A stretch of DNA of 64,000 nt from REEB76 sp049698775 (GTDB taxonomy: Bacteria > Pseudomonadota > Gammaproteobacteria > Natronospirales > REEB76). Position numbers and translations under genes: made by a program. Below are positions 1 to 9,909 of the stretch, piece by piece. The DNA lies in contig JBAVYM010000058.1 of NCBI GenBank assembly GCA_049698775.1, positions 1-64,000 on the forward strand, given 5' to 3'. How positions within the stretch are numbered: the stretch's first letter is position 1; every line of letters starts with the position of its first letter. The notes under the pieces were generated by a model. That model ran no database searches. It saw only the letters and a list, made by a program, of their open reading frames with translations, and was not told the origin of the DNA.

Positions 1-3000
1 TCCCACCAATGGTGAACAACCCGCTGTTGTTCACCGTCAGCGCCTGTGAACCGCTCACGGTTGAGACTAAATCAACTGCACTCCCTGTCAGGGTCACCGG
101 TCCACCCAGGGTCACCGCGCTGTTATAAATCTGGCTGCCCACGGTGCTGAGACCAGTGGTGTTAAGTGCCGCTGTTCCTGTCACAGACAGACTCGCCAAC
201 GGGGTGCTGCCGCCCACCACACCGTTGAACACCCCATTGCCGGTCACGGTGAGATTATCGTTACCGTTCAGTGTGCCGTTGAATGTGACCGTGCTGCCGG
301 TCAGATTAGTGTTGGCCGCCAACGTCGCCGCTCCGCCATAGGTTTGGCTGCCTATGGTGCTTATGCTTATGGTGTCAAGCGTCGTCGCACCCGTCACAGC
401 CAAGCTCGCCAGCCGGGTGCTGCCGCCCACCACACCGTTGAATATCCCGTTGCCGGTCACGGTGAGATTATCGTTACCGTTCAGTGTGCCGTTGAATGTG
501 ACTGTGCTACCGGTCAGGTCGGTGTTGGCCGCCGCCAGCGTCACGGCTCCTCCATAGGTCTGCGTGCCGCTGGTATTGACCGCCGTGGTGTTGAGCGTAA
601 CCCCGCCCGTGACCAACAGGCTGTTCAAGCTGGCAAGGTTGCCTACCAGACCATTGAACACTCCGTTGCCGGTCACGGTGAGATTATCGTTACCGTTCAG
701 TGTGCCGTTGAATGTGACGGTGCTGCCGGTCAGGTCGGTGTTGGCCGCCGCCAGTGTCACGGCGCTGTTGTAGGTCTGGGTGCCCGGAGTAGCGATGTTG
801 TTATTGAGTGTGATGCCGCCGCTGGCCGTGACGTTCAGGTTTCCGTTTAATGCAAGGCCACCCAGATTGAGCGCACCACCGTCATTCAGTGTCACGTTGT
901 CTGCGCTGGTTACAGACAGCAGACCGGTAAAGTTATTACTAGCATTATTCAAAGTGATGTTATTGCCAGCTCCCGCCGCCAGCATGGTCGTCCCGGCGAT
1001 TATCAGTGCGCCACTCTGAGTGAGAGCACCGCCTGTAGTCACGTTCAGGTTACCGGTTAGTGTTGTACTCGGCAGTGTGAGCGCCGCATTCTGGAAATTG
1101 ATGGTTAGATTGCGCAGCAACGTCGGTAATGCCGGCAATGCCGCTGCCGCATTGATGTTCGTCAGTGACAAATCACGCACATTACCGTTGTTGGTGACGG
1201 TGATCGCGCCGGCAAAGTTATTACCTGCGCTATTCAGCAGGATGTCGGAGTTCGCCGCCGTTACTGTAAACGTCGAGGCTCCGGAAACTGACAAGTTGCC
1301 AGTATTGGTGATGGTCCCATTCGAGGTCACGCCCAGCGTGCCGCTCACCGTGCTCGCTCCCAGCACCGTCGCGATGTTATTGGTCAGCAGTACGTTTTTG
1401 CCGGTGGTGATCCCCACCGCCCCGGTAAAGGCATTGCCGGCATTGTTCAAGGTGATGTTATTGGCCGCCCCCGCCGCCAGCGTCGTGGTTCCGGCCACCG
1501 TCAACGCACCGGTCTGAGTGATGGCTCCGGTGGTCGTGACGGCGAGTGCGCCACCTACCGTCGTCGTCCCGAAGCTCAGCGCTCCGCTGGTCAAGGTCAG
1601 GTTGCCACCGATGCTGGTGCCGCTACCCAGTGTCAGTGCATTCGCACCATTGCTTAACGTCGCGGCATTCGCACCGCTGTTGGTCAGCGTCACCGCGCCA
1701 GTGAAGTCATTGGCATTGCCGAGGGCGATGGCCCCGGCGCCGGCATTGATGCTGACCGCTCCGGCCCCTGCTGCCTGCGTAATGGTGCCGGCCGCGCCTT
1801 CGGTAATCCCAACGCTGGTCAGCGTCAACGTCCCGGTACCGACACTCGAAGCACCGCCCAGCGTCAGCAGATTGGCACCGTTGTTTAAGGTCACATTGTT
1901 GGCACCGCTGTTCTTCAGCGTCACCGCGCCAGTGAAGTCATTGGCATTGCCGAGGGCAATGATCCCGGCGCCAGCGAAGATTGCCACGGCTCCGGCGCCT
2001 GCCGCCTGGGTTATGGTGCCCGTCGCCCCTTCATTTATGCCCACGCCACTCAAGCCCAGTGTGCCGCTGCCCACCGAGACCGTCCCGATAGTCAACGCCG
2101 TACTGTTGGTGAGAGCAACGAGATTCGCACCGCTGTTGGTCAGCGACACCGCACCGGTAAAGTTGTTGCCGGCATTGTTGAGCGTGATGGCAAACGCCCC
2201 AGCGGTGAAGTTCGAGATCCCGGTCACTGTCAACGCACCGGTTTGAGTAATGGCGCCGTTCGAGGTTACGCCCAGGGTGCCGCTTATGGTCGAGGCACCA
2301 AGCACCGTGGCCCGGCTGTTCGCCAGCGCCACGTTGTTGCCGCTGGTCACACTCACCGCGCCGGTGAATGTGTTGATGAAGACGGGGCTGCTCAAGGTAA
2401 TGTTATTGGCCACGCCCGCCGCTAGCGTTGTCGCCCCTTTGACCGTCAAATTGCCATTCTGGGTGATGGCGCCGTTCGAGGTCAGCCCCAAAGTGCCACT
2501 CACGGTGCTTGTCCCCAGCACCGTCGCAATATTGTTGGTCAGTAGCACATTGTTGCCAGTAGTAATCCCCACTGCCCCGGTGAACGCGTTCGCCGCATTG
2601 TTCAGGGTGATGTTGTTCGCCGCCCCCGCCGCCAGCGTCGTGGTTCTGGCCACCGTCAACGCACCGGTCTGGGTGATAGCCCCGTTAGAGGTCACGCCCA
2701 GCGTGCCGCTCACCGTGCTGGCCCCCAACACTGTCGCAATGCTGTTGGTCAGCAGCACGTTATTACCCGCGGTCACTGCCACTGTCCCCGTGAACGCATT
2801 CGCTACATTGTTCAAGGTGATGTTGTTGGCTACCCCTGCTGCCAGCGTTGTAGCCCCGACCACATTCAACGCACCAGTCTGAGTGATGGCGCCGTTCGAG
2901 ATCACACCCAGGGTGCCACTCACCGTGCTTGCCCCCAACACGGTTGCAATATTGTTGGTCAGCAACACATTGTTACTGCTGGTCACAATCACCGGCCCGG

Positions 3001-6000
3001 TGAAGGCATTCGCCGCATTGTTCAAGGTGATGTTGTTCGCCGCGCCCGCCGCCAGGATCGTGGCTCCGGCAACCGTTAATGCCCCTGTCTGAGTGATGGC
3101 CCCATTTGCAGTGATGTTCAATGCAACAACGTTGCTCGCTCCCAGCGCCAGTGCTCCGCTGTTTACCAGCGTCACCCCGAAGTTACCGCTGTTGTTTAAC
3201 GACACCGCCCCTGTGAAGCTGTTACCGGCGTTGTTCAGGGTGATGGCAAAATTCGGGGCATTGAAGCTCGTGGTTCCGGCCACCGTCAACGCACCGGTCT
3301 GGGTGATGGCGCCGGTAGTAGCCGCACTCAGATTCCCACCCACGGTCGCCCCACCAAAGCTTAGGGCTCCGCTTGTCAAGGTCAGACTGCCACCGATGCT
3401 GGTGCCGCTGCCCAGTGTCAGTACACTCGCACCATTGCTTAACGTCGCAGCGTTGGCACCGCTGTTGGTCAGGGTTACCACGCCGGTGAATTTGTTGGCA
3501 TTGCTCAGAGTGATGGCCCCGGCGCCGGCATTGATGCTTACCGCCCCGGCCCCCGCTGCTTGCGTAATGGTACCGGCCGCGCCTTCGGTAATCCCAACGC
3601 CGGTCAGGGCAAGCGTGCCACTGCCCAGCGATAGTGTCCCCAGCGTCAGGACTCCACTGGTGGTGAGGGCCACGTTATTCGCGCCACTGTTGGTCAGCGA
3701 TACGGCTCCAGTGAAGTTGTTGCCAACATTGTTCAGCGTCAGGCCAAACGTTCCAATAGAGAAGTTTGAGGTACCGGCCACCGTCAATGCACCTGTTTGG
3801 GTTATGGCACCGCTACCGAGGACACTCAGGTTCCCGCCTACCGTCGTTCCGCCGAAACTCACGCCTTCACTCGACAAGGTCAGATTACCGCCGACACTGG
3901 TGCCGCTGCCGATCGTCAGTGAATTGGAACCATTGCTCAAGGTAACTGCATTGGCGCCGCTGTTGGTCAGCGTCACCGCGCCGGTGAAGTTGTTAAGCCC
4001 ATTGCCCAGCGTGATGGCGAACGCCCCGGTGCTGAAGTTCGAGGCCCCGGTCACGGTCAAGGCGCCTGTCTGGGTAATAGCGCCGGTGGTGGTCGCACTT
4101 AGATTCCCACCCACCGTCGTACCACCGAAGCTCAAAGCCCCGCTGGTCAAGGTCAGGTTATTGCCCACGCTGCTGCCATTGCCGATGGTCAGTGCATTTG
4201 TGCCGTTGTTCAGGCTGACCGCATTGGCACCGCTATTGATCAGCGTCACCGCGCCTACAAAGTCATTGGCTGCGTTGTTCAGCGTGATGGCATTGGCCCC
4301 AGCATTGAAGTTCGAGGTCCCGGCCACCGTCAAAGCGCCGGTCTGGGTGATGGCGCCGTTGCTGACGACAGTCAAATTCCCCCCGATGCTGCCGGCAGCC
4401 AGGAGCGTGGCCAAGTTGTTGGTCAGTACAACATTATTCGCACCACTATTTGCCAGACTCACCGCCCCGCTGAACGCATTGCCCACATTGTTCAGCGTGA
4501 TCGGGTTGGCGCCGGCGGAGATCGTGGTCGTACCGCCCACGCTCAATGCCTGGGATTGGCTGATCGCGCCGCTGCTGAGGATATTGAGATTGCCGCTGCC
4601 GGTGGCAACAGCGCCATCGAAGGCCACACCGTTGGCCACGATATTCAATCCACCACCACCGGTGTTAATGCTGCCAATGCCGCCACCGCCGATAATGACC
4701 GAGCCACCTGCATTAATGGCATCACCGGTACGGATATCCACCAAGCCACCCGTGGTGGTGATGGCGGCATTGGCCGTGTTACCCACTATCACCTGACAGG
4801 TGGGACAAACAGTGTTACTGCTGTATGTGGTACCCGCAGCCGCACCGCCGTAGTTCGCCCACAAATACAGGTTGAGGGGGTCGGCACCGTCACTTGCGAT
4901 GTTGGCGTTCAGCAGAATGCTGCCCACTGCTTCCAGGTACAGGGAGCCGGCGCCGCTGGCTGCAATCGGGCTGTTTACCGTGATGTTGCCGGTGTCCGTG
5001 CCATTACTCGCGGTATTGGTGAAAACAAAAACGTTGGTGCCACCGGTAAGTGCGGTATCTATAAGGGAGGGATCAATGGTGGAAGTGGCAGTGGCAGTGA
5101 ACGGATTCGAAAATGGTGCACCGCCGGTTTGAATGGTGACGTTGTAAGGATCCAGCAGCCAGATACCGGGGGCGCCGTAGGGTGCCGCCGCATCCACGTG
5201 ACCGAAGACATTGAGACCGGTGTGGGCGGAGGTTTCCACCCAGCCGCCATTACCGCCATATGCGCCGCCGCGTGCGCTGATGCTGCCATAAAAATTATCG
5301 GCCGCCGAACCCCACACCACCACCTGGCCGCCATTGCCACTGAGCGTAGCATCGGCGCTCAGGCTGGCATCACTGCCGATATACGTCGCTTGCGCAAGCT
5401 GCAAGTTGCCGGAACCATGCGCATCGCCACCGACCAGGATCGTGCCCCCGCCCGCGGCACCATCAGCATTGATCGAGGCGTTATCGAATAGTCCCACCTG
5501 ATTGCCGAGCAATTCCACCGTACCGCCCTGGCCATTGATCGAGGCGACGTTGGCTATGGCATTACCTTGCATCTCGGTCGTGCCTGTGGACTGGAGAGTG
5601 ATGCTGCCGCCGTTGCCATTTGCATTGCTGGCATCGAGCGTGCCGCTGTTCAAGACATCGCCGCCATTCCCGGTCAGGTAGATATGGCCGTTGCGGTTCT
5701 GAACGCCACCGGCCTGCACGATGCCGCTGTTGTTCACCGCCTGCATCAACACCTGTTCAGCGACTGCCGCCGTCATCACCACCGTGCCGCCGTTGGCTTC
5801 AATCCTGCCGGCATTAGTGACTGCCGCTCCGCTCTGGGCATCTACCATCTTGTGCAGCACCGCGCCGTTCACCTGGAACTGCATCAGGCCATCGCCGTTG
5901 AAATCCACGGTGACCGCGGAACCCGCTGCCATGTTCACTTGACCGAGATTGGCGATGATGATGCCGTCGTTGAACACGCTGCTGCCGATGAGATTGATGG

Positions 6001-6547
6001 AGCCGCCGTCGGCCGCCTGCAACACGCCATGATTGATGACGTAACCACCATCCTGGCCGGCGGGTGCGGCGAAGTTGAGTTTGCCGCTCATGAAATCGCT
6101 GTTGCTGATGTTAAGTCCGGTCGCGAACAAGCCGCCTACGTTCACCATGGCGGTCTTGCCGAAAATGATTCCGTTGGGATTGAGGAGATAAACCTGGCCG
6201 TTGGCGATGATGCTGCCGAAAATTTGGCTCGGGTTCTGGCTGAGGATGCGATTCAGTGCCGCCGCGGATACCGAAGGCTGATTGAATTGCACGGTTTCAT
6301 TGGATGCGAGATTGAAACTGGTCCAGTCAATCACCAAGCGGTTCGATTGCTGATTGATGAGCGTGGTGTTCGCATTCGGGCTGGTAATGTTGCCCTGCCC
6401 GGCCACCACTTGTCCGCCCTGGGGTCCGGCCAGTGCCGAGGTGGAGCAAACGGCAAGACACAACAACAGGCCGGCGGATTTGCGATCCATTCTGTAATGG
6501 CGCAACCGTCGTGCCTGCGACGCTGCATCTGTAATTGCCCAATGCAT
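1..6547 (-). CDS. Filamentous-haemagglutinin-like TPS exoprotein (TpsA), 3' end outside window
   Basis: The frame is open without a stop from ATG 6547 to the left edge (about 2,182 residues), so the C-terminus is missing. A CAGGA ribosome site lies 8 nt before this ATG. An internal ATG at 6490 is the alternative start and would place the signal peptide (LLLCLAVCSTSALA) at the very N-terminus. The mature start is a TPS / haemagglutination-activity domain, with NQQSNRLVIDWTSFN and YLLNPNGIIFG (around 6160-6200). Then comes a Gly-rich passenger with the common TpsA module VETSAHTGLNVFGHVDA...IWLLDPYNVTI near 5130-5250. The rest is beta-helical repeats of about 70 residues rich in N, T, G, A and V. 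The family is secreted through the outer membrane by a TpsB partner, here the gene just upstream. The role is probably adhesion or contact, but the C-terminal effector part is not visible. Confidence 0.9.
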   Translation of the reverse strand, partial: MHWAITDAASQARRLRHYRMDRKSAGLLLCLAVCSTSALAGPQGGQVVAGQGNITSPNANTTLINQQSNRLVIDWTSFNLASNETVQFNQPSVSAAALNRILSQNPSQIFGSIIANGQVYLLNPNGIIFGKTAMVNVGGLFATGLNISNSDFMSGKLNFAAPAGQDGGYVINHGVLQAADGGSINLIGSSVFNDGIIIANLGQVNMAAGSAVTVDFNGDGLMQFQVNGAVLHKMVDAQSGAAVTNAGRIEANGGTVVMTAAVAEQVLMQAVNNSGIVQAGGVQNRNGHIYLTGNGGDVLNSGTLDASNANGNGGSITLQSTGTTEMQGNAIANVASINGQGGTVELLGNQVGLFDNASINADGAAGGGTILVGGDAHGSGNLQLAQATYIGSDASLSADATLSGNGGQVVVWGSAADNFYGSISARGGAYGGNGGWVETSAHTGLNVFGHVDAAAPYGAPGIWLLDPYNVTIQTGGAPFSNPFTATATSTIDPSLIDTALTGGTNVFVFTNTASNGTDTGNITVNSPIAASGAGSLYLEAVGSILLNANIASDGADPLNLYLWANYGGAAAGTTYSSNTVCPTCQVIVGNTANAAITTTGGLVDIRTGDAINAGGSVIIGGGGIGSINTGGGGLNIVANGVAFDGAVATGSGNLNILSSGAISQSQALSVGGTTTISAGANPITLNNVGNAFSGAVSLANSGANNVVLTNNLATLLAAGSIGGNLTVVSNGAITQTGALTVAGTSNFNAGANAITLNNAANDFVGAVTLINSGANAVSLNNGTNALTIGNGSSVGNNLTLTSGALSFGGTTVGGNLSATTTGAITQTGALTVTGASNFSTGAFAITLGNGLNNFTGAVTLTNSGANAVTLSNGSNSLTIGSGTSVGGNLTLSSEGVSFGGTTVGGNLSVLGSGAITQTGALTVAGTSNFSIGTFGLTLNNVGNNFTGAVSLTNSGANNVALTTSGVLTLGTLSLGSGTLALTGVGITEGAAGTITQAAGAGAVSINAGAGAITLSNANKFTGVVTLTNSGANAATLSNGASVLTLGSGTSIGGSLTLTSGALSFGGATVGGNLSAATTGAITQTGALTVAGTTSFNAPNFAITLNNAGNSFTGAVSLNNSGNFGVTLVNSGALALGASNVVALNITANGAITQTGALTVAGATILAAGAANNITLNNAANAFTGPVIVTSSNNVLLTNNIATVLGASTVSGTLGVISNGAITQTGALNVVGATTLAAGVANNITLNNVANAFTGTVAVTAGNNVLLTNSIATVLGASTVSGTLGVTSNGAITQTGALTVARTTTLAAGAANNITLNNAANAFTGAVGITTGNNVLLTNNIATVLGTSTVSGTLGLTSNGAITQNGNLTVKGATTLAAGVANNITLSSPVFINTFTGAVSVTSGNNVALANSRATVLGASTISGTLGVTSNGAITQTGALTVTGISNFTAGAFAITLNNAGNNFTGAVSLTNSGANLVALTNSTALTIGTVSVGSGTLGLSGVGINEGATGTITQAAGAGAVAIFAGAGIIALGNANDFTGAVTLKNSGANNVTLNNGANLLTLGGASSVGTGTLTLTSVGITEGAAGTITQAAGAGAVSINAGAGAIALGNANDFTGAVTLTNSGANAATLSNGANALTLGSGTSIGGNLTLTSGALSFGTTTVGGALAVTTTGAITQTGALTVAGTTTLAAGAANNITLNNAGNAFTGAVGITTGKNVLLTNNIATVLGASTVSGTLGVTSNGTITNTGNLSVSGASTFTVTAANSDILLNSAGNNFAGAITVTNNGNVRDLSLTNINAAAALPALPTLLRNLTINFQNAALTLPSTTLTGNLNVTTGGALTQSGALIIAGTTMLAAGAGNNITLNNASNNFTGLLSVTSADNVTLNDGGALNLGGLALNGNLNVTASGGITLNNNIATPGTQTYNSAVTLAAANTDLTGSTVTFNGTLNGNDNLTVTGNGVFNGLVGNLASLNSLLVTGGVTLNTTAVNTSGTQTYGGAVTLAAANTDLTGSTVTFNGTLNGNDNLTVTGNGIFNGVVGGSTRLASLAVTGATTLDTISISTIGSQTYGGAATLAANTNLTGSTVTFNGTLNGNDNLTVTGNGVFNGVVGGSTPLASLSVTGTAALNTTGLSTVGSQIYNSAVTLGGPVTLTGSAVDLVSTVSGSQALTVNNSGLFTIGG
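166..830 (-). repeat. Near-identical in-frame repeats in the TpsA gene, period 213-216 bp
   Basis: A 52-bp block is repeated exactly at 238-289, 451-502 and 667-718, inside longer, slightly diverged units. The unit encodes about 71-72 residues containing TDLTGSTVTFNGTLNGNDN. Spacing is always a multiple of three, so the coding frame is kept. A second, more diverged repeat class of about 207-216 bp, encoding ITQTGALTVAG... units, runs through roughly 1300-3110. Confidence 0.85.
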
Positions 6548-6786
6548 CCTTAAGATCCTGGTTTCTTTATCGTTCAGCTCATAGAGCCGATATATCGTTA
6601 AATAGATTTTAGCAGGTGTAATAGCCGGGCTGGGAGTGCGCTCGCTACGTTCGTCGGATATTTTTCAGCTGATGTAACTCATTGATAATCGTAGAGAACC
6701 AAAGGAATGGCCTGGTCTTTAACCAACAGGGAATAGGCGTTTTGGCTGCCAGTGCGGCCTGCCGCGCAATCCACGGCCCCGATTCT

Positions 6787-8811
6787 TCAAAAACTGACCG
6801 TGATGTCGGCCCATAGCTGGGAGGCGTCCCGGATGGCGGTGGGATCATAAATGGACACGCCCGGCCGCGCTCCGCCATTGAGATGCGCCCATTGCAGGTT
6901 GGCGGTAAATTTTCCCGGCCAGGTGAATTCGACTCCCACGCCGTTGCCTTCTACCGCGATACGTTTGGTAATCGGATTCACCGGATTGTTCAAGATGCCG
7001 ATGGCGGCATCCGTAAAGATGCGGAAACGCAATACCTGTCCCCAGGTGAATCCGGCGAATGCGGGTTTATCGGCAAAACCCGGTGCACGCACGCTGTATT
7101 CCAGTGAGCCGAACACTCCCTTGTCTGTCAGGAATTGCGAGGTGGGCACCGCGCGCACGCTGTCAGGACCGCCAATCACGAATTGTTCCAGTGAAGTCAA
7201 CATGTTGGGAGAATACTGCCCGTCGAAACGGAACAGGATTGCCTGGTTGGCAGGCAAACTCTTGAACAACTGATAATCAATCGTCAGGCGCGTGAAATCC
7301 GGCAGCGCCGGCTGGCCATTTGCCCCGAAGCGGCTGGGTGGAGGTGATACCTGTCTATTTTCGATTTCGGAATCACTGGGCACACCCAGCACGCCCGATA
7401 AACCGCGTTCCAAGCGAATCGAACTGGTGTTGATGATTCCCCACGCCGAATTGATGGAATCATAATTGAGCTGGAACCCCAGCACCGCCATGTCATCGCG
7501 GCCAATGGTGTTGCCAAGAAATTGGGTATCGGCACGTTTGCGGCTCAGATCGAATGTGCCAATGATGTTTTGTTCCCGCGAGCGCATAAATGCGCGCTGC
7601 AATGACAGCACCGCTATCTTGGATATGCCACCGATCGTTCCCGGTGTCACACCCGAGCCGCTGACGTCGAATGTATTGCGGCTGATATCCACGGCGGCGG
7701 TATTGGCAGGATCGTAGAAGGGGTGTTCGTAGCGCAGATCTCCGAACAGGCCATTGTCGGGCGCGAAGGTCTTGAGTGCCGTTACCCGGAATAAATCCGC
7801 ATCGCCGGTCGGATTGTTCCAATCCACCGTTGCGATCAGCCGATTGCGCCCGGTGAATTCCGTGCCGTCATTGTCCGCCCTTACGGTGGCATCGTAAGGA
7901 TGTTCCTGCTGTACGTTGACAACCATGTCGGTGGTACCGACGAAGTCACCGGGGTGAAACACCCCAAATGCGCTCAGCCCCGGATATTGCGCGAGCGTAA
8001 GTAACGCATCCTCCGTCTGTTTGACGGTCACCAGCTTGCCCATGAGTGGCTGGAATGGTTTCGTCAGCACGGCACTGGAATAATATTTATTGCCGGTGGG
8101 AACCACTTTCTCCAGACGGCCTTCAAGTACGCGCACGTGCACTACGCCGTCATTGACCTCCTGCGCCGGAACGATGGCGCGTGCCAGAAAATACCCGCGG
8201 TCGTGGTAGTACTTAGTCACCACGTTCGCAACGTCTTGCAACTGCCCGATGGTCAGACCTTTCAGGCGTTCCAGGCGCTCAAGTTGCAATTGCTGGATGA
8301 ATTGCTGGTAGGCCTGCTTCTGTTCATCAGGTGACTCGGTTTTCACCGCGCCCTGCATGAACTTCATGATTTTCTGCCGTTCTTCCGGCGTGAATCCCTC
8401 CGGACCCTGAGCCTGAAGATTCTGCAATTCCTTGCGCTGCTTGTCGGCCAGCGCTTCGATCTGCGCGAAACGTTTGTCCACCGCCGTCTGTATTTCCGCC
8501 GGTACAATCCCCGCCTGACGATCACCGATTACCCCGGTAATGACAAATTTCCTCACGAACACGCGCGCGCCCTCGCCGGCCTGCAGCGGCCGTTCCGCCA
8601 CCGGCGGAATATTGATTTGCAGATTGGTTTCCGGCAGCGGCAATACCGGAGGTGGCACGAGGGGTTGTGCGCCACCGGGCTGCGCACCCGCCGGAAGCGG
8701 GGGCGGTAGCGGTGGTGGCGCCGCCACTACCATAAGCGGCAGCAGCACGCCCAACACGAGTGCGGGCAACCGGCGCGGGACCGCGTAGGCAACAAGTTTA
8801 TTGGCCTTCAT
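6787..8811 (-). CDS. TpsB outer-membrane transporter (ShlB/FhaC/HecB family)
   Basis: A 674-residue protein. Residues 1-31 are a signal peptide, followed by a Pro-rich linker (about 32-60). FVRKFVITG (about 85-93) begins the first POTRA-like unit. LQDVANVVTKYYHDRGYFLARAIVPAQ... and RVLEGRLE (about 190-235) complete it, and a second POTRA unit follows to about 310. The remainder is the 16-strand ShlB/FhaC barrel, ending in the outer-membrane-protein C-terminal Phe (ADITVSF). Between the halves of POTRA 1 is a charged, Gln/Glu/Lys-rich insertion (about residues 112-183). The gene lies 239 bp upstream of the TpsA gene on the same strand, the usual transporter-first order. An AAGG element sits 5 nt before ATG 8811. 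Family assignment is firm; the substrate is inferred from adjacency. Confidence 0.92.
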   Translation of the reverse strand: MKANKLVAYAVPRRLPALVLGVLLPLMVVAAPPPLPPPLPAGAQPGGAQPLVPPPVLPLPETNLQINIPPVAERPLQAGEGARVFVRKFVITGVIGDRQAGIVPAEIQTAVDKRFAQIEALADKQRKELQNLQAQGPEGFTPEERQKIMKFMQGAVKTESPDEQKQAYQQFIQQLQLERLERLKGLTIGQLQDVANVVTKYYHDRGYFLARAIVPAQEVNDGVVHVRVLEGRLEKVVPTGNKYYSSAVLTKPFQPLMGKLVTVKQTEDALLTLAQYPGLSAFGVFHPGDFVGTTDMVVNVQQEHPYDATVRADNDGTEFTGRNRLIATVDWNNPTGDADLFRVTALKTFAPDNGLFGDLRYEHPFYDPANTAAVDISRNTFDVSGSGVTPGTIGGISKIAVLSLQRAFMRSREQNIIGTFDLSRKRADTQFLGNTIGRDDMAVLGFQLNYDSINSAWGIINTSSIRLERGLSGVLGVPSDSEIENRQVSPPPSRFGANGQPALPDFTRLTIDYQLFKSLPANQAILFRFDGQYSPNMLTSLEQFVIGGPDSVRAVPTSQFLTDKGVFGSLEYSVRAPGFADKPAFAGFTWGQVLRFRIFTDAAIGILNNPVNPITKRIAVEGNGVGVEFTWPGKFTANLQWAHLNGGARPGVSIYDPTAIRDASQLWADITVSF

Positions 8812-9146
8812 CAGAACCTTTTTCGACTTGTACTGCGGATAACACGCACGCTACTCCCCGGAGCTATTTGTCCCATCCGGTCCGCCCGGAATCGGCCTTG
8901 CTGGAGTACGGGTTGGCGATAAGATAACGTGACCACCCCGGGCTTGCAACAATTATGTAAGATAGGCATCGGAATTCCCCGCCAATAATACTCGGGGAAT
9001 CCCCTGCGGCTAAGCACCGGCCCGCATTCAGCACAAGGTACTCTAAGAGAGATGGCGATTGGTCATGCACCCCTCCGGTATCCGCGTCTTATGTGCGGCG
9101 CTCGCCCGTGGGCAATCGGCATCAGGTACGGCGGAACCATACTTAT
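8812..9146. promoter_or_regulatory. Divergent intergenic region between tpsB-like and PP2C genes
   Basis: These 335 bp separate two diverging operons and should hold both promoters. No convincing -35/-10 pair could be picked. One inverted repeat is present, TTCCCCG (8975-8981) with CGGGGAA (8993-8999) across an AT-rich loop. It could be a regulator site or simply a small hairpin. No credible ORF was seen. Confidence 0.35.
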
Positions 9147-9875
9147 ATGAGTAAAAGCCGCCCTGCCCTGCACTGGACTTCGCATGGCATCACCAATGTC
9201 GGCGCGGTACGCACCGTCAACGAGGATGCCTTCCTCGACCGGCCCGATCTGGGTGTCTGGGCCGTGGCGGACGGCATGGGTGGGCATGCCGCCGGCGACG
9301 TGGCCAGCCAGACGGTCGTGGATCGTCTGGCGCAACTCCCGCCAAACGGCAATCTGAGCACCCTGTTGGACGCCGCCGAAGACCGCCTGCTCGACGCCAA
9401 TCGCAAATTGCTGACTTTGGCAATGCGGCAGAAAGAGCGGACCATCGGCACCACCGTAATGACATTGCTCGCACGCGGTCGGCATGCCGCTTGCCTGTGG
9501 GCCGGCGACAGTCGTTTATACCGGATCCGCAGCCGGCATATCGAACAGATGATGCAAGACCACGCCATGGTGGAAGATTTGGTCGCCAGCGGCTTGATCA
9601 GCCGTGAGGAAGCGGCCAATCACCCGCAGGCGAACCGCATCACCCGCGCCATTGGTGCCATGCCGAGCCTGTTCCTGGACGTGGAATTATTCGCGATCCG
9701 GCCCGGAGACATTTATCTCCTGTGCAGTGATGGCTTGTACAAGGAACTCAGCGATGATGACATTGCCCGAACATTGAACAACGATGTGCGCGGCGTGGAT
9801 AAGCTCATCATGTTTGCACTCGAACGCGGCGCGCATGACAACGTAACGGTGATTGCCGTGCAATTCACCCCTTGA
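9147..9875 (+). CDS. PP2C-family (PPM) serine/threonine phosphatase
   Basis: A 242-residue cytosolic phosphatase. Metal-binding PPM motifs are in order: RTVNEDAF near the N-terminus, ADGMGGHAAGDVAS, TIGTTVMTL, WAGDSRLYRIR, LCSDGLYKELSDDDI and the terminal DNVTVIAV. The expected metal-binding aspartates are all present. ATG 9147 is chosen because it starts just before the conserved domain; the upstream in-frame GTG at 9093 would add 18 residues without similarity. The next gene is a Ser/Thr kinase starting 34 bp downstream, so this enzyme most likely reverses that kinase's phosphorylation. Similar pairs (PppA/PpkA, Stp/Stk) are well known. Confidence 0.93.
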   Translation: MSKSRPALHWTSHGITNVGAVRTVNEDAFLDRPDLGVWAVADGMGGHAAGDVASQTVVDRLAQLPPNGNLSTLLDAAEDRLLDANRKLLTLAMRQKERTIGTTVMTLLARGRHAACLWAGDSRLYRIRSRHIEQMMQDHAMVEDLVASGLISREEAANHPQANRITRAIGAMPSLFLDVELFAIRPGDIYLLCSDGLYKELSDDDIARTLNNDVRGVDKLIMFALERGAHDNVTVIAVQFTP

Positions 9876-9909
9876 ATACTCCAATCCAGATGATATCCGG
9901 AGAAACCAG

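Noticed and set aside
144..3110. CRISPR array or satellite DNA
   Set aside because: The repeats are long (about 210 bp), in frame and protein-coding, without spacers.
3093..4796. Long plus-strand open frames (567 aa and others) across 1-6500
   Set aside because: They are antisense shadows of the repeat-rich TpsA gene: extremely Val/Pro/Ala/Leu-rich, with no domain, while the minus frame holds clear TPS motifs throughout.
1..6547. Possible frameshift in the TpsA gene
   Set aside because: Codon phase was compared at 2, 3115, 4780, 5143, 6190, 6490 and 6547 and is the same everywhere.
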